NCBI GenBank assembly: GCA_036675565.1
Contig: JAKFER010000243.1
Location: 62,001 to 126,000 of the forward strand
Direction of reading: 5' to 3'
DNA length: 64,000 nt
DNA from: JACCYQ01 sp036675565
GTDB taxonomy: Bacteria > Bacteroidota > Bacteroidia > Chitinophagales > Chitinophagaceae
This document shows positions 26,446-34,694 of the stretch, piece by piece. Within the stretch, counting starts at the first letter, position 1, and the number at the start of each line of letters is the position of its first letter. The translations under genes were made by a program, and so were the position numbers. The notes beneath the pieces were generated by a model that was not told where the DNA came from, made no database searches, and saw nothing but the letters and a program-made list of their open reading frames with translations.

Positions 26446-28000
26446 ATTCTTTTTTTACTGGTAAATGAATGGTAATTGTGGTTCCTATGTTTAATTCACT
26501 ATGCAAGTGTATATGACCGCCAAGAAGTTTCAAATAACGGTTTACAATATGCAAACCCAAACCAGTTCCCTGGATATTTAAGGCATTCTTCCCCCGGAAA
26601 AAACTACTGAATAAATGTTTTTGATCTTCTGGCGAAATTCCAATACCACTGTCCTTTACAATGATCGTGGTTTTCCCGTCATCTATAATTGTTTTAAGCA
26701 AGATTGGCTTTCCTTCATCCGAAAATTTAATGGCATTTGTTAACAGGTTAATCAAAATATTTTTTAAAAGTTTAGGGTCTGTACAAATTTCCTCCCCGCC
26801 TTCGTGTTCAAAATCAATTAACTGACCATTTTTTAATAAGCCACCCATTTCCTCGGTCAAATCATTCATATAAACCGGGAGATTAAAATTTATAAATGAA
26901 ATGTTTACGCGGCCTTCATCCAACATTCCAAGGGAAAGAAAATCTTCCAGGATATCGTTCAGGTGTTTTACAGAATCTTTAATCTTGCTTATATGACGAT
27001 CTCTTTTTGCCTGGGTTTCAGTTGTAGTGTATTTTGATAGAAGCGAAGCCGAGGATAATACGGTGCTTAAAGGTGTTCTGAATTCATGCGATGCCATGGA
27101 AACAAACCGGCTTTTGATTTCATTTAACTGTCTTTCTTTATCCAAAGCCTCATTTAATTCAAGCTGACTTTGTTCCAGGCGCTGTAAAGCCTCTTTTAAA
27201 ATAACGGTTCTTTCTTCAACTTTTATTTCCAGTTGTGCATTTAGCTTTCGAATATCATTGGTTACTTTTTCCAGTTTCATTTGTTGCTTAAGCATTTCAC
27301 TTTCGGACTGTTTTCTTAAAGTGATGTCGACTATAAATGCGATAACAAACAATTCATTCTGGTGGTGGTAAAAACTTAAACTTACTTCCACTGGTATCTG
27401 ATCACCATTCTTTCTAACTCCATTCAAATCCCTGCCCGAACCCATTTGCCGGTCCGATGGATTTTTGTGAAATCCTTCGCGGAGTTTTACATGTCCATGG
27501 CGATATTGTTGCGGGATCAATACTTCGATTGGTTTGTTAATGAGTTCACTGGCTTTGTATTGAAAAATTCTTTCCGCAGCAGGATTAACCAGGATGATAA
27601 CGCCCTTGTTATTAGTAAGTAAAATTCCTTCAGTAGCGTTTTCAAAAAGCGAGGTCATATGCGTTTTATCAAACTGCAGATCCCTGTATAAGTTTTTTAT
27701 ATAAAACACAATGAGAACAGCAAAAAACACTAGTGCAATACGGAAAATGGTTTGTGTGATTATATAAGACCTCAACATTTCACTTTCAAAAAACAAAACA
27801 GAAAAGAGAATGATTAATATACTTATCAATCCTGCGATTAAGGTGGACCACTTATTTTCAATAAATGTTGTAAAAAAAATACCCAGAAGCAATCCACCTG
27901 CGGTTACAGTATATCCTGGCAGCAGGAAGATGACTAAGAAGGTCAATATAAATACAATAATAGCGTATGCTTTTGCCCGTCCGCTACTGAGTCTCTTCAT
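26423..28000 (-). CDS. Membrane-bound PAS-domain sensor histidine kinase
   Basis: Sensor of a two-component system. The N-terminal 100 residues form about four membrane helices; a PAS domain (residues about 113-230, LFENATEGILLTNNKG and the NGVRKNGDQIPVEVSLS motif) follows, then a coiled-coil linker, a HisKA domain with phospho-accepting H305 in MASHEFRTPLST, and an ATPase domain with N, G1 (DSGIGISPED) and G2 (GTGLGLHIV) boxes. The signal is unknown; the PAS could hold heme or flavin, but no ligand residue is decisive. Its own response regulator gene overlaps its 3' end by 23 bp. A perfect inverted repeat ACCGTG/CACGGT (28018-28042) lies in the leader. Confidence 0.9.
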   Translation of the reverse strand: MKRLSSGRAKAYAIIVFILTFLVIFLLPGYTVTAGGLLLGIFFTTFIENKWSTLIAGLISILIILFSVLFFESEMLRSYIITQTIFRIALVFFAVLIVFYIKNLYRDLQFDKTHMTSLFENATEGILLTNNKGVIILVNPAAERIFQYKASELINKPIEVLIPQQYRHGHVKLREGFHKNPSDRQMGSGRDLNGVRKNGDQIPVEVSLSFYHHQNELFVIAFIVDITLRKQSESEMLKQQMKLEKVTNDIRKLNAQLEIKVEERTVILKEALQRLEQSQLELNEALDKERQLNEIKSRFVSMASHEFRTPLSTVLSSASLLSKYTTTETQAKRDRHISKIKDSVKHLNDILEDFLSLGMLDEGRVNISFINFNLPVYMNDLTEEMGGLLKNGQLIDFEHEGGEEICTDPKLLKNILINLLTNAIKFSDEGKPILLKTIIDDGKTTIIVKDSGIGISPEDQKHLFSSFFRGKNALNIQGTGLGLHIVNRYLKLLGGHIHLHSELNIGTTITIHLPVKKEYEISSHH

Positions 28001-28142
28001 TTGAAATTTTTAAATAAACCGTGAAAATAATCATTGCACGGTGTTTTGAAGTGCGTTAACCTTGGAAAATAATAATTTTTCCGCCACGTATTAAAACCGA
28101 TGATGAACCCAAATTTAACCATAAACGGCTTGTAAGTAGAAA

Positions 28143-28901
28143 TTATAAACCAGATTGCATTAATAACTCTTGTTCCATTGCAATTGTTTTGGGATAAAGC
28201 ACTTTATTTTCCAGGTAAATGTGCTGGGAAAGATCCTTATCCAGTTCCTGCAATTTCTTATATAAGACCTGCTGTGTTGCACATGAATCTGCTGGTAAAC
28301 TATATTGATTTGTTAATCGGCTTAATTCACTGAATATGTGATTTGTAAATTCCTGGTTATGCAGCATCATCGTTTCCAGCGGTTTTCGCAATGTCCTAAC
28401 CAGCAAGCGGGCATAAGGTTCTGTATTTTGATATGCGTGTGCTATTTGCCTGATGTAAGGAAAAATGATATCTTCTTCCTCCTGAAGCTTTGGTAACATT
28501 ACTGCATTCAATTTATCAAATTCAGATTTCAAATCAGAAAGAAAGGGAAATTTTCGGTTATGGCCTTCCCCAAAAGTCAGGATATATTTTTCAACAACGG
28601 GTAAGGATTTTTTTAAATAATCATGATGTACGTTTAATATAAAATCTAACAAAAAATCTATGGACCAATTATTATAGGCCAAGGTTGAAGAAAAATAGTA
28701 TGGCATAGCAGCTTCATTCAAAGCCTTTTTTAACTCCTCCAGGTTAATCGCCTTATTTTCACAAATAACATTCAATGGCAATTTTCCACCGCAACAAAAA
28801 TCAATACCATACTGCTGGAAAATATCTGCAGTCCGATAATCCCTTTTAACGATATCTGTAACAAAATCGGCATCATCCACCTTATCAACATCTTTAATCA
28901 T
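28143..28901 (-). CDS. ric: Iron-sulfur cluster repair di-iron protein Ric (ScdA/YtfE)
   Basis: Restores Fe-S clusters damaged by nitric oxide or oxidants, via a hemerythrin-like four-helix bundle holding a di-iron centre. The N-terminal ScdA domain is marked by the motif GIDFCCGG (residues about 32-39); the bundle supplies His/Glu ligands seen in NVHHDYLKK, LQEEEDIIFPYI, LHNQEFTNHIF and DLSQHIYLENKVLYP. Length 252 is normal. It is divergent from the nitrous oxide reductase operon with a 291-bp shared regulatory region holding an Fnr-type box for each direction. Ric is typically induced by nitrosative stress or low oxygen, in line with this context. Confidence 0.93.
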   Translation of the reverse strand: MIKDVDKVDDADFVTDIVKRDYRTADIFQQYGIDFCCGGKLPLNVICENKAINLEELKKALNEAAMPYYFSSTLAYNNWSIDFLLDFILNVHHDYLKKSLPVVEKYILTFGEGHNRKFPFLSDLKSEFDKLNAVMLPKLQEEEDIIFPYIRQIAHAYQNTEPYARLLVRTLRKPLETMMLHNQEFTNHIFSELSRLTNQYSLPADSCATQQVLYKKLQELDKDLSQHIYLENKVLYPKTIAMEQELLMQSGL

Positions 28902-28927
28902 GGTATTTTTTTGAGGAAAATCACCAA

Positions 28928-28970
28928 CAAATTAAAGAGGATGGTATTTTTTAAAATCTGATTTTAATCA
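28928..28970 (-). promoter_or_regulatory. Fnr-type box and -7 element of ric
   Basis: On the minus strand, TGAT-N4-ATCA lies at 28959-28970 (centre 28964.5) and a -7-like TTAATTTG (one mismatch to TAnnTTTG) at 28935-28928. The centre of the box is 29.5 bp from the first base of the -7 element, the same distance as in the nos promoter, and corresponds to about -41.5 from the predicted start, the class II activation position of Fnr/Crp proteins. Confidence 0.6.
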
Positions 28971-29105
28971 TATGAACAAATGATTTTAATTAGAATGACA
29001 AGAATTGTCCAAAAAACTTGTGAGTGATTTTCACCGGACTTTTATATTATATTTAATACGCATAAATGGAATTATTTGAGAATTCATATGCTCCGGTTTA
29101 ATGGA

Positions 29106-29139
29106 TGATAAACATCAACAGGAATAATGATAAACATCA
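29106..29139 (+). promoter_or_regulatory. Tandem Fnr-type boxes upstream of the nos operon
   Basis: Two copies of TGAT-AAAC-ATCA lie at 29106-29117 and 29128-29139, 22 bp apart (two helical turns), inside a 13-bp direct repeat. The downstream box is centred about 41.5-42.5 bp before the predicted start, the upstream one about 64 bp before it. Fnr/Anr/Dnr proteins recognise TTGAT-N4-ATCAA; here the inner eight bases match and the outer pair varies. Confidence 0.65.
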
Positions 29140-29162
29140 TTATTATAAAAAAAGTATCCAAA

Positions 29163-29170
29163 TACTTTTG
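29163..29170 (+). promoter_or_regulatory. -7 element of the nos operon promoter
   Basis: TACTTTTG matches TAnnTTTG; the predicted start near 29175-29176 gives a leader of about 17 nt before the cytochrome c ATG. No TTG occurs at the -33 position, which suggests dependence on the activator bound at the tandem boxes. Confidence 0.6.
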
Positions 29171-29192
29171 TTGTCACTAAACAAAACTACAT

Positions 29193-29663
29193 ATGAACAA
29201 ATCAATTCTCCCTGCTACTCTATTATTAATTTGCTTTACATTTTTTATTGCATGTTCAGACAATTCAGGTTCCAGTTCCGAGGCTGCAGAAAATGAAGCT
29301 ACCAGTACGCCTGCCCAAGAAGTGCACCCGGAGTTAATGCAACCATCAGAAGTTGAAGTAACCACTCCATTGAATGCAACCTGGGTGGATGCAGGCAAAC
29401 AAACTTATGACCTTAAATGTCAAAGCTGTCATAAGCTAACCGATGAAAGAGTTGTAGGCCCAGGTTGGGGAGGTATTACTACCCGAAGAGAACCAGTTTG
29501 GATCATGAATATGATCACGAATGTGGATGTCATGCTGGAAAAAGATCCGGAAGCTCAAAAATTATTGGAACAATGTCTGGTAAGAATGCCTAATCAGAAT
29601 GTTTCAAAAGAAGAAGCCCGCCATATTTTAGAATTTATGCGTCAAAACGACGGTGTTAAATAA
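29193..29663 (+). CDS. Class I cytochrome c lipoprotein of the nos operon
   Basis: Periplasmic electron carrier, probably donor to NosZ. It has a lipoprotein signal (lipobox ending at C21, FIAC), a low-complexity linker, and one c-type heme site C76-x2-C79-H80 (CQSCH) with M132 (RMPNQ) as the likely sixth ligand. Length 156. It is the first gene of the operon and sits 48 bp before nosZ. Clade II nos clusters commonly begin with or contain such small cytochromes in place of the NosR/NosX system, which is absent here. The upstream region has two Fnr-type boxes. Confidence 0.9.
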   Translation: MNKSILPATLLLICFTFFIACSDNSGSSSEAAENEATSTPAQEVHPELMQPSEVEVTTPLNATWVDAGKQTYDLKCQSCHKLTDERVVGPGWGGITTRREPVWIMNMITNVDVMLEKDPEAQKLLEQCLVRMPNQNVSKEEARHILEFMRQNDGVK

Positions 29664-29711
29664 CCCGATACATTTTAATTCCATTTCAGGTAACTCTTAA
29701 ATTTTCAAAAA

Positions 29712-31730
29712 ATGCTACTTAAAAAAACAAAACTATTATTAACCGCAACAACCATTGGTTTGCTATTGAGCACCATGCAAAGCTGCAAACCGAGAACTGC
29801 TGAAGCAGCTGCAGGCGGTGATGCAGAAAAAGCGTATGTTGCTCCGGGTAAGTACGATGAATTTTATAACATCGTATCGGGCGGTTTCAACGGCCAGATC
29901 GGTGTTTATGGGCTGCCTTCAGGACGCTTATTAAAAATTGTTCCGGTATTTTCCCAATTTGGTGAAAATGGCTGGGGTTATAGTGAAGAATCAAAACCAA
30001 TGTTAGAGACCTCACATGGATTTGTTCCATGGGATGATCTTCACCACATTGCCCTTTCTACAACAAATGGAGAACATGATGGCCGCTGGGCATTTGCCAA
30101 TGGAAATAATACGCCCAGGTTAGCAAGAGTTGATTTAAGCACCTTTAAAACGGCTGAAATTCTGGAACTGCCAAACAGCGCCGGTAACCACTCTTCTCCA
30201 TTTATTACAGAAAATACAGAATACATTGTTGCCGGAACCCGTTTCAGTGTTCCGCTGGATGATGCAGATGGCGATGTTCCTATTGATACTTATAAAGAAA
30301 ATTTTAAAGGAACCATCAGCTTTGTATCCGTTGACCAAACAACGGGTCACATGGATATTGCCTTCCAGATCAAAACACCTGGTGTAAACTTTGACCTGGC
30401 TCGTGCAGGTAAAGGGAAATCCCATGGTTGGTTTTTCTTCAGCAGTTATAACACAGAAAAAGCAAATACACTTTTAGAAGTAAATGCATCTGCCAAAGAC
30501 AAAGATTTCATCATGGCTGTTAACTGGAAAAAAGCAGAAGAATATGTAAAAGCCGGAAAAGGAAAAAAGCAAGCTGTGAGATATGCGCATAACGTGTTGG
30601 ATGAAAGCACTCACATGGCTACTTCTACTATCAAAACAGAAGTACTGGTTTTAGATCCTGCAGAATTACCTGATATGCTTTACATGATTCCATGTCCTAA
30701 ATCACCACATGGTTGTGATACCGATCCTACAGGTGAATACATTGTTGGGTCTGGTAAACTCGCCGCTATCATTCCTGTTTTTTCTTTCACCAAAATGCAA
30801 CAAGCTATAGCTGATAAAAAATATGATGGCAACTATGATGGCATTCCTGTTTTGAATTATGATGCTGTATTATATGGTGAAGTTAAGAAACCCGGCCTTG
30901 GCCCTTTACACACAGAATTTGATGACAAAGGAAATGCTTACACCTCCATGTTTGTATCATCTGAAATTGTAAAATGGAATGTAAAAGATTTGAAAATCCT
31001 GGATCGTGTTCCTACTTATTATTCAATTGGTCACTTATCTATACCTGGTGGACCAACAAAAAAACCTTACGGTAAATATGTTGTTGCTTACAACAAGATC
31101 ACAAAAGATCGCTATTTGCCTACAGGTCCGGAATTAGCACAAAGTGCCCAGTTGTATGATATCAGTGGTGATAAAATGAAATTGATACTTGACTTCCCTA
31201 CTACCGGTGAACCACACTATGCGGAATCTATTCCTGCTGAGAAATTGATGAACAAACAAAAGAAAATCTATAAACTTGAAGAAAATAAGCACCCTTACGT
31301 TTCGATGGGTGAAGGCCAGACAAAAGTGGAAAGAAAAGGAAACCAGGTGCATGTTTGGATGACTGCTATCCGTTCTCACCTGACACCTGATAATATTGAA
31401 GGCGTTAAAGTAGGAGACGATGTATATTTCCACGTAACCAACCTGGAACAGGACTGGGATGTACCTCATGGTTTCGCAATAAAAGGTGCTAAAACCGCTG
31501 AGATATTGATCATGCCTGGCGAAACGCAAACACTGAAATGGAAAGCAGAAAAGGTTGGCATATTCCCATACTACTGTACTGACTTCTGCTCTGCCCTACA
31601 CCAGGAAATGCAAGGTTATATAAGAGTGTCACCAGCTGGAAGTAATGTCCCTGTTTATTTCCACACCGGTAAAAAAGCTGCTTCATCCACTGCAGCCACT
31701 ACCGATACAAATAATAAAGGCACCAATTAA
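29712..31730 (+). CDS. nosZ: Nitrous oxide reductase, clade II
   Basis: Reduces N2O to N2 in the periplasm. The N-terminus is a Sec lipoprotein-type signal (LLSTMQSC), not the twin-arginine signal of clade I enzymes, which marks clade II. The seven-bladed propeller carries the CuZ histidines (for example in WDDLHHIALS and SPHGCDTDP), and the C-terminal cupredoxin domain has the CuA site H586, C622-x3-C626-x3-H630-x2-M633 (CTDFCSALHQEM). Length 672 is normal for clade II. All recognisable copper ligands are intact, so it is likely functional. Expression is probably controlled by the Fnr-type boxes upstream of the cytochrome gene. Confidence 0.96.
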   Translation: MLLKKTKLLLTATTIGLLLSTMQSCKPRTAEAAAGGDAEKAYVAPGKYDEFYNIVSGGFNGQIGVYGLPSGRLLKIVPVFSQFGENGWGYSEESKPMLETSHGFVPWDDLHHIALSTTNGEHDGRWAFANGNNTPRLARVDLSTFKTAEILELPNSAGNHSSPFITENTEYIVAGTRFSVPLDDADGDVPIDTYKENFKGTISFVSVDQTTGHMDIAFQIKTPGVNFDLARAGKGKSHGWFFFSSYNTEKANTLLEVNASAKDKDFIMAVNWKKAEEYVKAGKGKKQAVRYAHNVLDESTHMATSTIKTEVLVLDPAELPDMLYMIPCPKSPHGCDTDPTGEYIVGSGKLAAIIPVFSFTKMQQAIADKKYDGNYDGIPVLNYDAVLYGEVKKPGLGPLHTEFDDKGNAYTSMFVSSEIVKWNVKDLKILDRVPTYYSIGHLSIPGGPTKKPYGKYVVAYNKITKDRYLPTGPELAQSAQLYDISGDKMKLILDFPTTGEPHYAESIPAEKLMNKQKKIYKLEENKHPYVSMGEGQTKVERKGNQVHVWMTAIRSHLTPDNIEGVKVGDDVYFHVTNLEQDWDVPHGFAIKGAKTAEILIMPGETQTLKWKAEKVGIFPYYCTDFCSALHQEMQGYIRVSPAGSNVPVYFHTGKKAASSTAATTDTNNKGTN

Positions 31731-31739
31731 TAAATGACT

Positions 31740-31767
31740 GCGGAAGTTGTAGCAATACAGCTTCCGC
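31740..31767 (+). other. Intercistronic GNRA-tetraloop hairpin after nosZ
   Basis: A 12-bp stem (GCGGAAGTTGTA with TACAGCTTCCGC, one G-U pair) closed by the loop GCAA, a GNRA tetraloop, lies 9 bp after the nosZ stop codon. There is no T-run, so it is more likely an mRNA-processing or 3'-end-stabilising element than a terminator. Confidence 0.6.
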
Positions 31768-31789
31768 GGTTTAACCAAAAACTAAAGTC

Positions 31790-32353
31790 ATGAAAAAGGT
31801 TTTAAATTTAGCATTCACAATACTGTTGGTAAGTATTATTTCCTGCAATAACGAAACAAAGACTTCAACTACAGAAGAATCAACTACTACAACAGGAAGC
31901 ACTGTGGGTCAATCAGCAGTTGCTGATGATGAATCACAAAAAGATGTTGTAAAAGTTGCTGCAGGCTCTGCAGATCATACAACACTTGTAGCGGCTATTA
32001 AACAAGCCCAGTTGGTGGATGCCTTATCCAATGCTGGTCCATTTACTGTTTTTGCACCAACTAATGCAGCATTTGATAAACTGCCTAAAGAAACTTTAGA
32101 TAACCTGATGAAAGATGAAAACAGGGAACAGCTACAGGATATTTTGCAATACCATGTATATCTTGGAATTTTAAATGAAGGGCTTTTGATAGATGGGCAA
32201 ACTTACAACCAGGTAAATGGAGGAAATATCACTATTTCCAACAAAGACGGAAAAAAGGTTGTTAACAATGTTGCGAATATCATAACATCCATACCTGCAT
32301 CAAATGGCATTATTCATGTAATAGATGCGGTTTTGCTGCCACCAACAAACTAA
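31790..32353 (+). CDS. Fasciclin (FAS1) domain lipoprotein
   Basis: Cell-envelope protein with a lipoprotein signal (IISC, Cys19), a Ser/Thr-rich linker and one FAS1 domain (residues about 55-187) containing the H1 motif GPFTVFAPTNAAFDKLP and the H2-like NGIIHVIDAVLLP. FAS1 domains usually mediate adhesion or bind proteins and carbohydrates. It is embedded between nosZ and nosL, which is not where one expects an adhesion domain; a role in the periplasmic copper or electron-transfer assembly of NosZ is speculation. A strong terminator follows, so it may mark the end of the highly expressed part of the operon. Confidence 0.9.
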   Translation: MKKVLNLAFTILLVSIISCNNETKTSTTEESTTTTGSTVGQSAVADDESQKDVVKVAAGSADHTTLVAAIKQAQLVDALSNAGPFTVFAPTNAAFDKLPKETLDNLMKDENREQLQDILQYHVYLGILNEGLLIDGQTYNQVNGGNITISNKDGKKVVNNVANIITSIPASNGIIHVIDAVLLPPTN

Positions 32354-32382
32354 TTTAAAGTAGGTCTTATGTGTTTTGTTTT

Positions 32383-32415
32383 ACTACCGGGACCTAAAGT
32401 GTCCCGGTAGTTTTT
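32383..32415 (+). terminator. Strong intrinsic terminator inside the nos cluster
   Basis: Perfect 11-bp GC-containing stem ACTACCGGGAC / GTCCCGGTAGT with a 7-nt loop, followed by TTTTT. It lies between the fasciclin gene and the nosL-containing gene, only 12 bp before the latter's ATG, so nosL-nosD-nosF-nosY would depend on read-through or an unrecognised promoter. Confidence 0.8.
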
Positions 32416-32427
32416 AAGAAATTAACC

Positions 32428-33465
32428 ATGAAAAAGAAGATGAGCAATACTTCGAGAATTTTAATTGCGATTGCAGCTCTTGCGATGATCGCCACTTATT
32501 TTCTCCCAACCTGGTCCATATATTTGATAGCACCTCAATACCCGGAGGGATTATCCATGCAAATCTGGCTTAATAAAATTACAGGCCAGGTTGAGATCAT
32601 TAATGGGTTGAATCACTACATCGGCATGAAAACAATTAATGCTGATATGTTCCCGGAATTTAAAATACTTCCATTTATTATCGGATTTTTTATTTTATAT
32701 GGACTTATTGTTGCTTTTACCGGCAGCAGAAAATTACTTTTTTCATTTCTTATTCTACTGGTATTATTTGGCATTGCAGCCCTGGTAGATTTTTATATGT
32801 GGGGTTATGATTATGGACATGATCTTGATCCAACGGCCGCTATCCAGGTACCCGGGTTAACATATCAACCCCCGGTAATAGGTCATAAAAAGTTACTTAA
32901 CTTCGATGCCTTCTCATACCCTGACCTCGGAGCATGGTTTGTAATCGGAGCCGCTGTATTATCTTTTGCAGTTTGGTTTATTGAATGGAGAAAACACAAA
33001 AAATCAAAACAATATATGGCCAGCAATAAAAAAGTTAGTGTAATCACCACAATTTTAGCTTGTATCGTTTTTGCAGGATGCACACCTAAACCTGAACCCA
33101 TTGCATATGGTAAAGACAATTGTGAAGAATGCAAAATGACCATTATGGATCCTAAGTTTGGTGGTGAAATCGTTTCAAAAAAAGGGAAGGTTTATAAATT
33201 CGATGATGCAAGATGCATTGGAAAATTTATGGACCGCAGGGGGATTGAATTAAGCGAAATTCACCAAACATTATTTACCAATTACACTGGCGATCACGAA
33301 TTTATTAATGTAACTGATGCCCATTTTGTGGTAGGTAGCCAGTTAAAAAGCCCTATGGGTAGTAATGCCGCCGCTTTTGCTGACAAAGCAGCTGCAGAGA
33401 AAAAAGCAGCTGAAATTGATGGTAAAGTGACCAATTGGGCTACCTTATTTAATGTTTTAAAATGA
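32428..33465 (+). CDS. nosL: Membrane protein fused to a NosL-type copper chaperone domain
   Basis: Residues 1-190 form a membrane part with about four to five helices (segments near 11-32, 81-97, 104-122, 168-185); residues 225-345 are a NosL domain with C232-x2-C235 (CEECKMTIMDPKFGG) and FDDARCIGKF, the family hallmarks. NosL delivers copper to NosZ. Between them sits MASNKKVSV at residue 197 followed by a hydrophobic stretch ending in AGC (C218), which looks like the signal peptide and lipobox of a free-standing NosL lipoprotein. The protein is therefore either a true fusion or two proteins from one frame by internal initiation at 33016. The stop overlaps nosD by 4 bp. Confidence 0.85.
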   Translation: MKKKMSNTSRILIAIAALAMIATYFLPTWSIYLIAPQYPEGLSMQIWLNKITGQVEIINGLNHYIGMKTINADMFPEFKILPFIIGFFILYGLIVAFTGSRKLLFSFLILLVLFGIAALVDFYMWGYDYGHDLDPTAAIQVPGLTYQPPVIGHKKLLNFDAFSYPDLGAWFVIGAAVLSFAVWFIEWRKHKKSKQYMASNKKVSVITTILACIVFAGCTPKPEPIAYGKDNCEECKMTIMDPKFGGEIVSKKGKVYKFDDARCIGKFMDRRGIELSEIHQTLFTNYTGDHEFINVTDAHFVVGSQLKSPMGSNAAAFADKAAAEKKAAEIDGKVTNWATLFNVLK

Positions 33466-34694
33466 GCAGGTATTTCTTTATTATATTTATATTCTCCTCC
33501 TTTCTTGCATCCGCAAATACAATTGTGGTGGATCAACATGGATTGGTTAATACGCTTAAGCAAGGCATTAAAATGGCTCAACATGGCGACACGGTTTTAC
33601 TAAAAAAAGGTTTATATAAAGAAGGAAATATCATCATCAATAAATCCATTCACCTGATTGGAATAGATACACCTATATTGGATGGAGAAAATGAACATGA
33701 AATACTTACTATTAGTGGAAAAGGTATTTTTATAAGTGGCATCCAGTTTCAAAATTCAGGCAGTTCAAGCATGAATGATTTCGCTTCCATACATGCTGTA
33801 GATGCTTCGCATTTCATTATTGAAAATAATACAATCATCAATTCATTTTTCGGAATTCATATTGCCAATGCCCATACAGGTATTATCCGAAATAACACTA
33901 TAAAAGGAAACCCTAAAAACGAACAGAATACAGGAAATGGAATTCACTTATGGCAATGCACCAATATGGTGATCAGGGATAATCATGTGGAAGGTCACCG
34001 TGACGGAATTTATTTTGAATTTGTAACACACTCAAGCATTAAAAATAATTTCAGCACACATAATATACGTTATGGTTTACATTTTATGTTTTCCAATAAT
34101 GATGCATATATCGGAAACACTTTCCGCAATAATGGAGCTGGTGTAGCCGTGATGTATTCTCAAAAGGTTATTATGGTTAAAAATAATTTTGATCAAAACT
34201 GGGGATCAAACGCTTATGGTATTTTGTTAAAAGATATTTCAGACGGGCAGGTCATCGGCAATGTATTTCATCAAAATACGGTTGGCATTTTCCTGGATGG
34301 AACCAACCGGATGGAAGTTCACAAAAATACTTTTACCTCTAATGGTTGGTCCATGAAAGTGCAGGCAAATTGCGATGAAAACACTTTTCATCATAATAAC
34401 TTTATGAATAACACTTTTGATATTGCCACCAATGGCACCAGGATGCACAACGAATTTTATGACAATTACTGGGATAAATATGAAGGATACGATATGAATA
34501 AAGACGGCGTAGGTGATGTAGCTTATCACCCCGTAAGCCTTTATTCTATGATCATAGAACAAAACCCAAATTCATTAATGTTAATGCGAAGTTTTATGGT
34601 TACGCTATTAGATAAGGCTGAAAAAGCAATTCCCAGTCTTATCCCAGAAAATTTTGCGGATCAATCACCCAGAATGAAAGCTTTAAAATTATGA
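33462..34694 (+). CDS. nosD: NosD periplasmic beta-helix protein
   Basis: Accessory protein for copper/sulfur delivery to the CuZ centre of NosZ. An N-terminal signal peptide (about 18 residues, ending SANT) is followed by a right-handed parallel beta-helix built of many N-rich coils (for example NNTIINSFFGIHIANAHTG), typical of NosD/CASH-domain proteins. Length 410 is usual. It overlaps nosL and nosF by 4 bp (ATGA) on both sides, so the four genes nosL-nosD-nosF-nosY are translationally coupled. Confidence 0.94.
   Translation: MSRYFFIIFIFSSFLASANTIVVDQHGLVNTLKQGIKMAQHGDTVLLKKGLYKEGNIIINKSIHLIGIDTPILDGENEHEILTISGKGIFISGIQFQNSGSSSMNDFASIHAVDASHFIIENNTIINSFFGIHIANAHTGIIRNNTIKGNPKNEQNTGNGIHLWQCTNMVIRDNHVEGHRDGIYFEFVTHSSIKNNFSTHNIRYGLHFMFSNNDAYIGNTFRNNGAGVAVMYSQKVIMVKNNFDQNWGSNAYGILLKDISDGQVIGNVFHQNTVGIFLDGTNRMEVHKNTFTSNGWSMKVQANCDENTFHHNNFMNNTFDIATNGTRMHNEFYDNYWDKYEGYDMNKDGVGDVAYHPVSLYSMIIEQNPNSLMLMRSFMVTLLDKAEKAIPSLIPENFADQSPRMKALKL

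Noticed and set aside
29020..29034. GTGA-N7-TCAC as a classic CRP site between ric and nos
   Set aside because: The half-site spacing is one base too long for the CRP consensus and it does not lie at a useful distance from either -7 element.
29105..29296. A 63-residue plus-strand frame before nosZ
   Set aside because: It begins inside the Fnr boxes, runs out of frame through the cytochrome c gene and has no family features.
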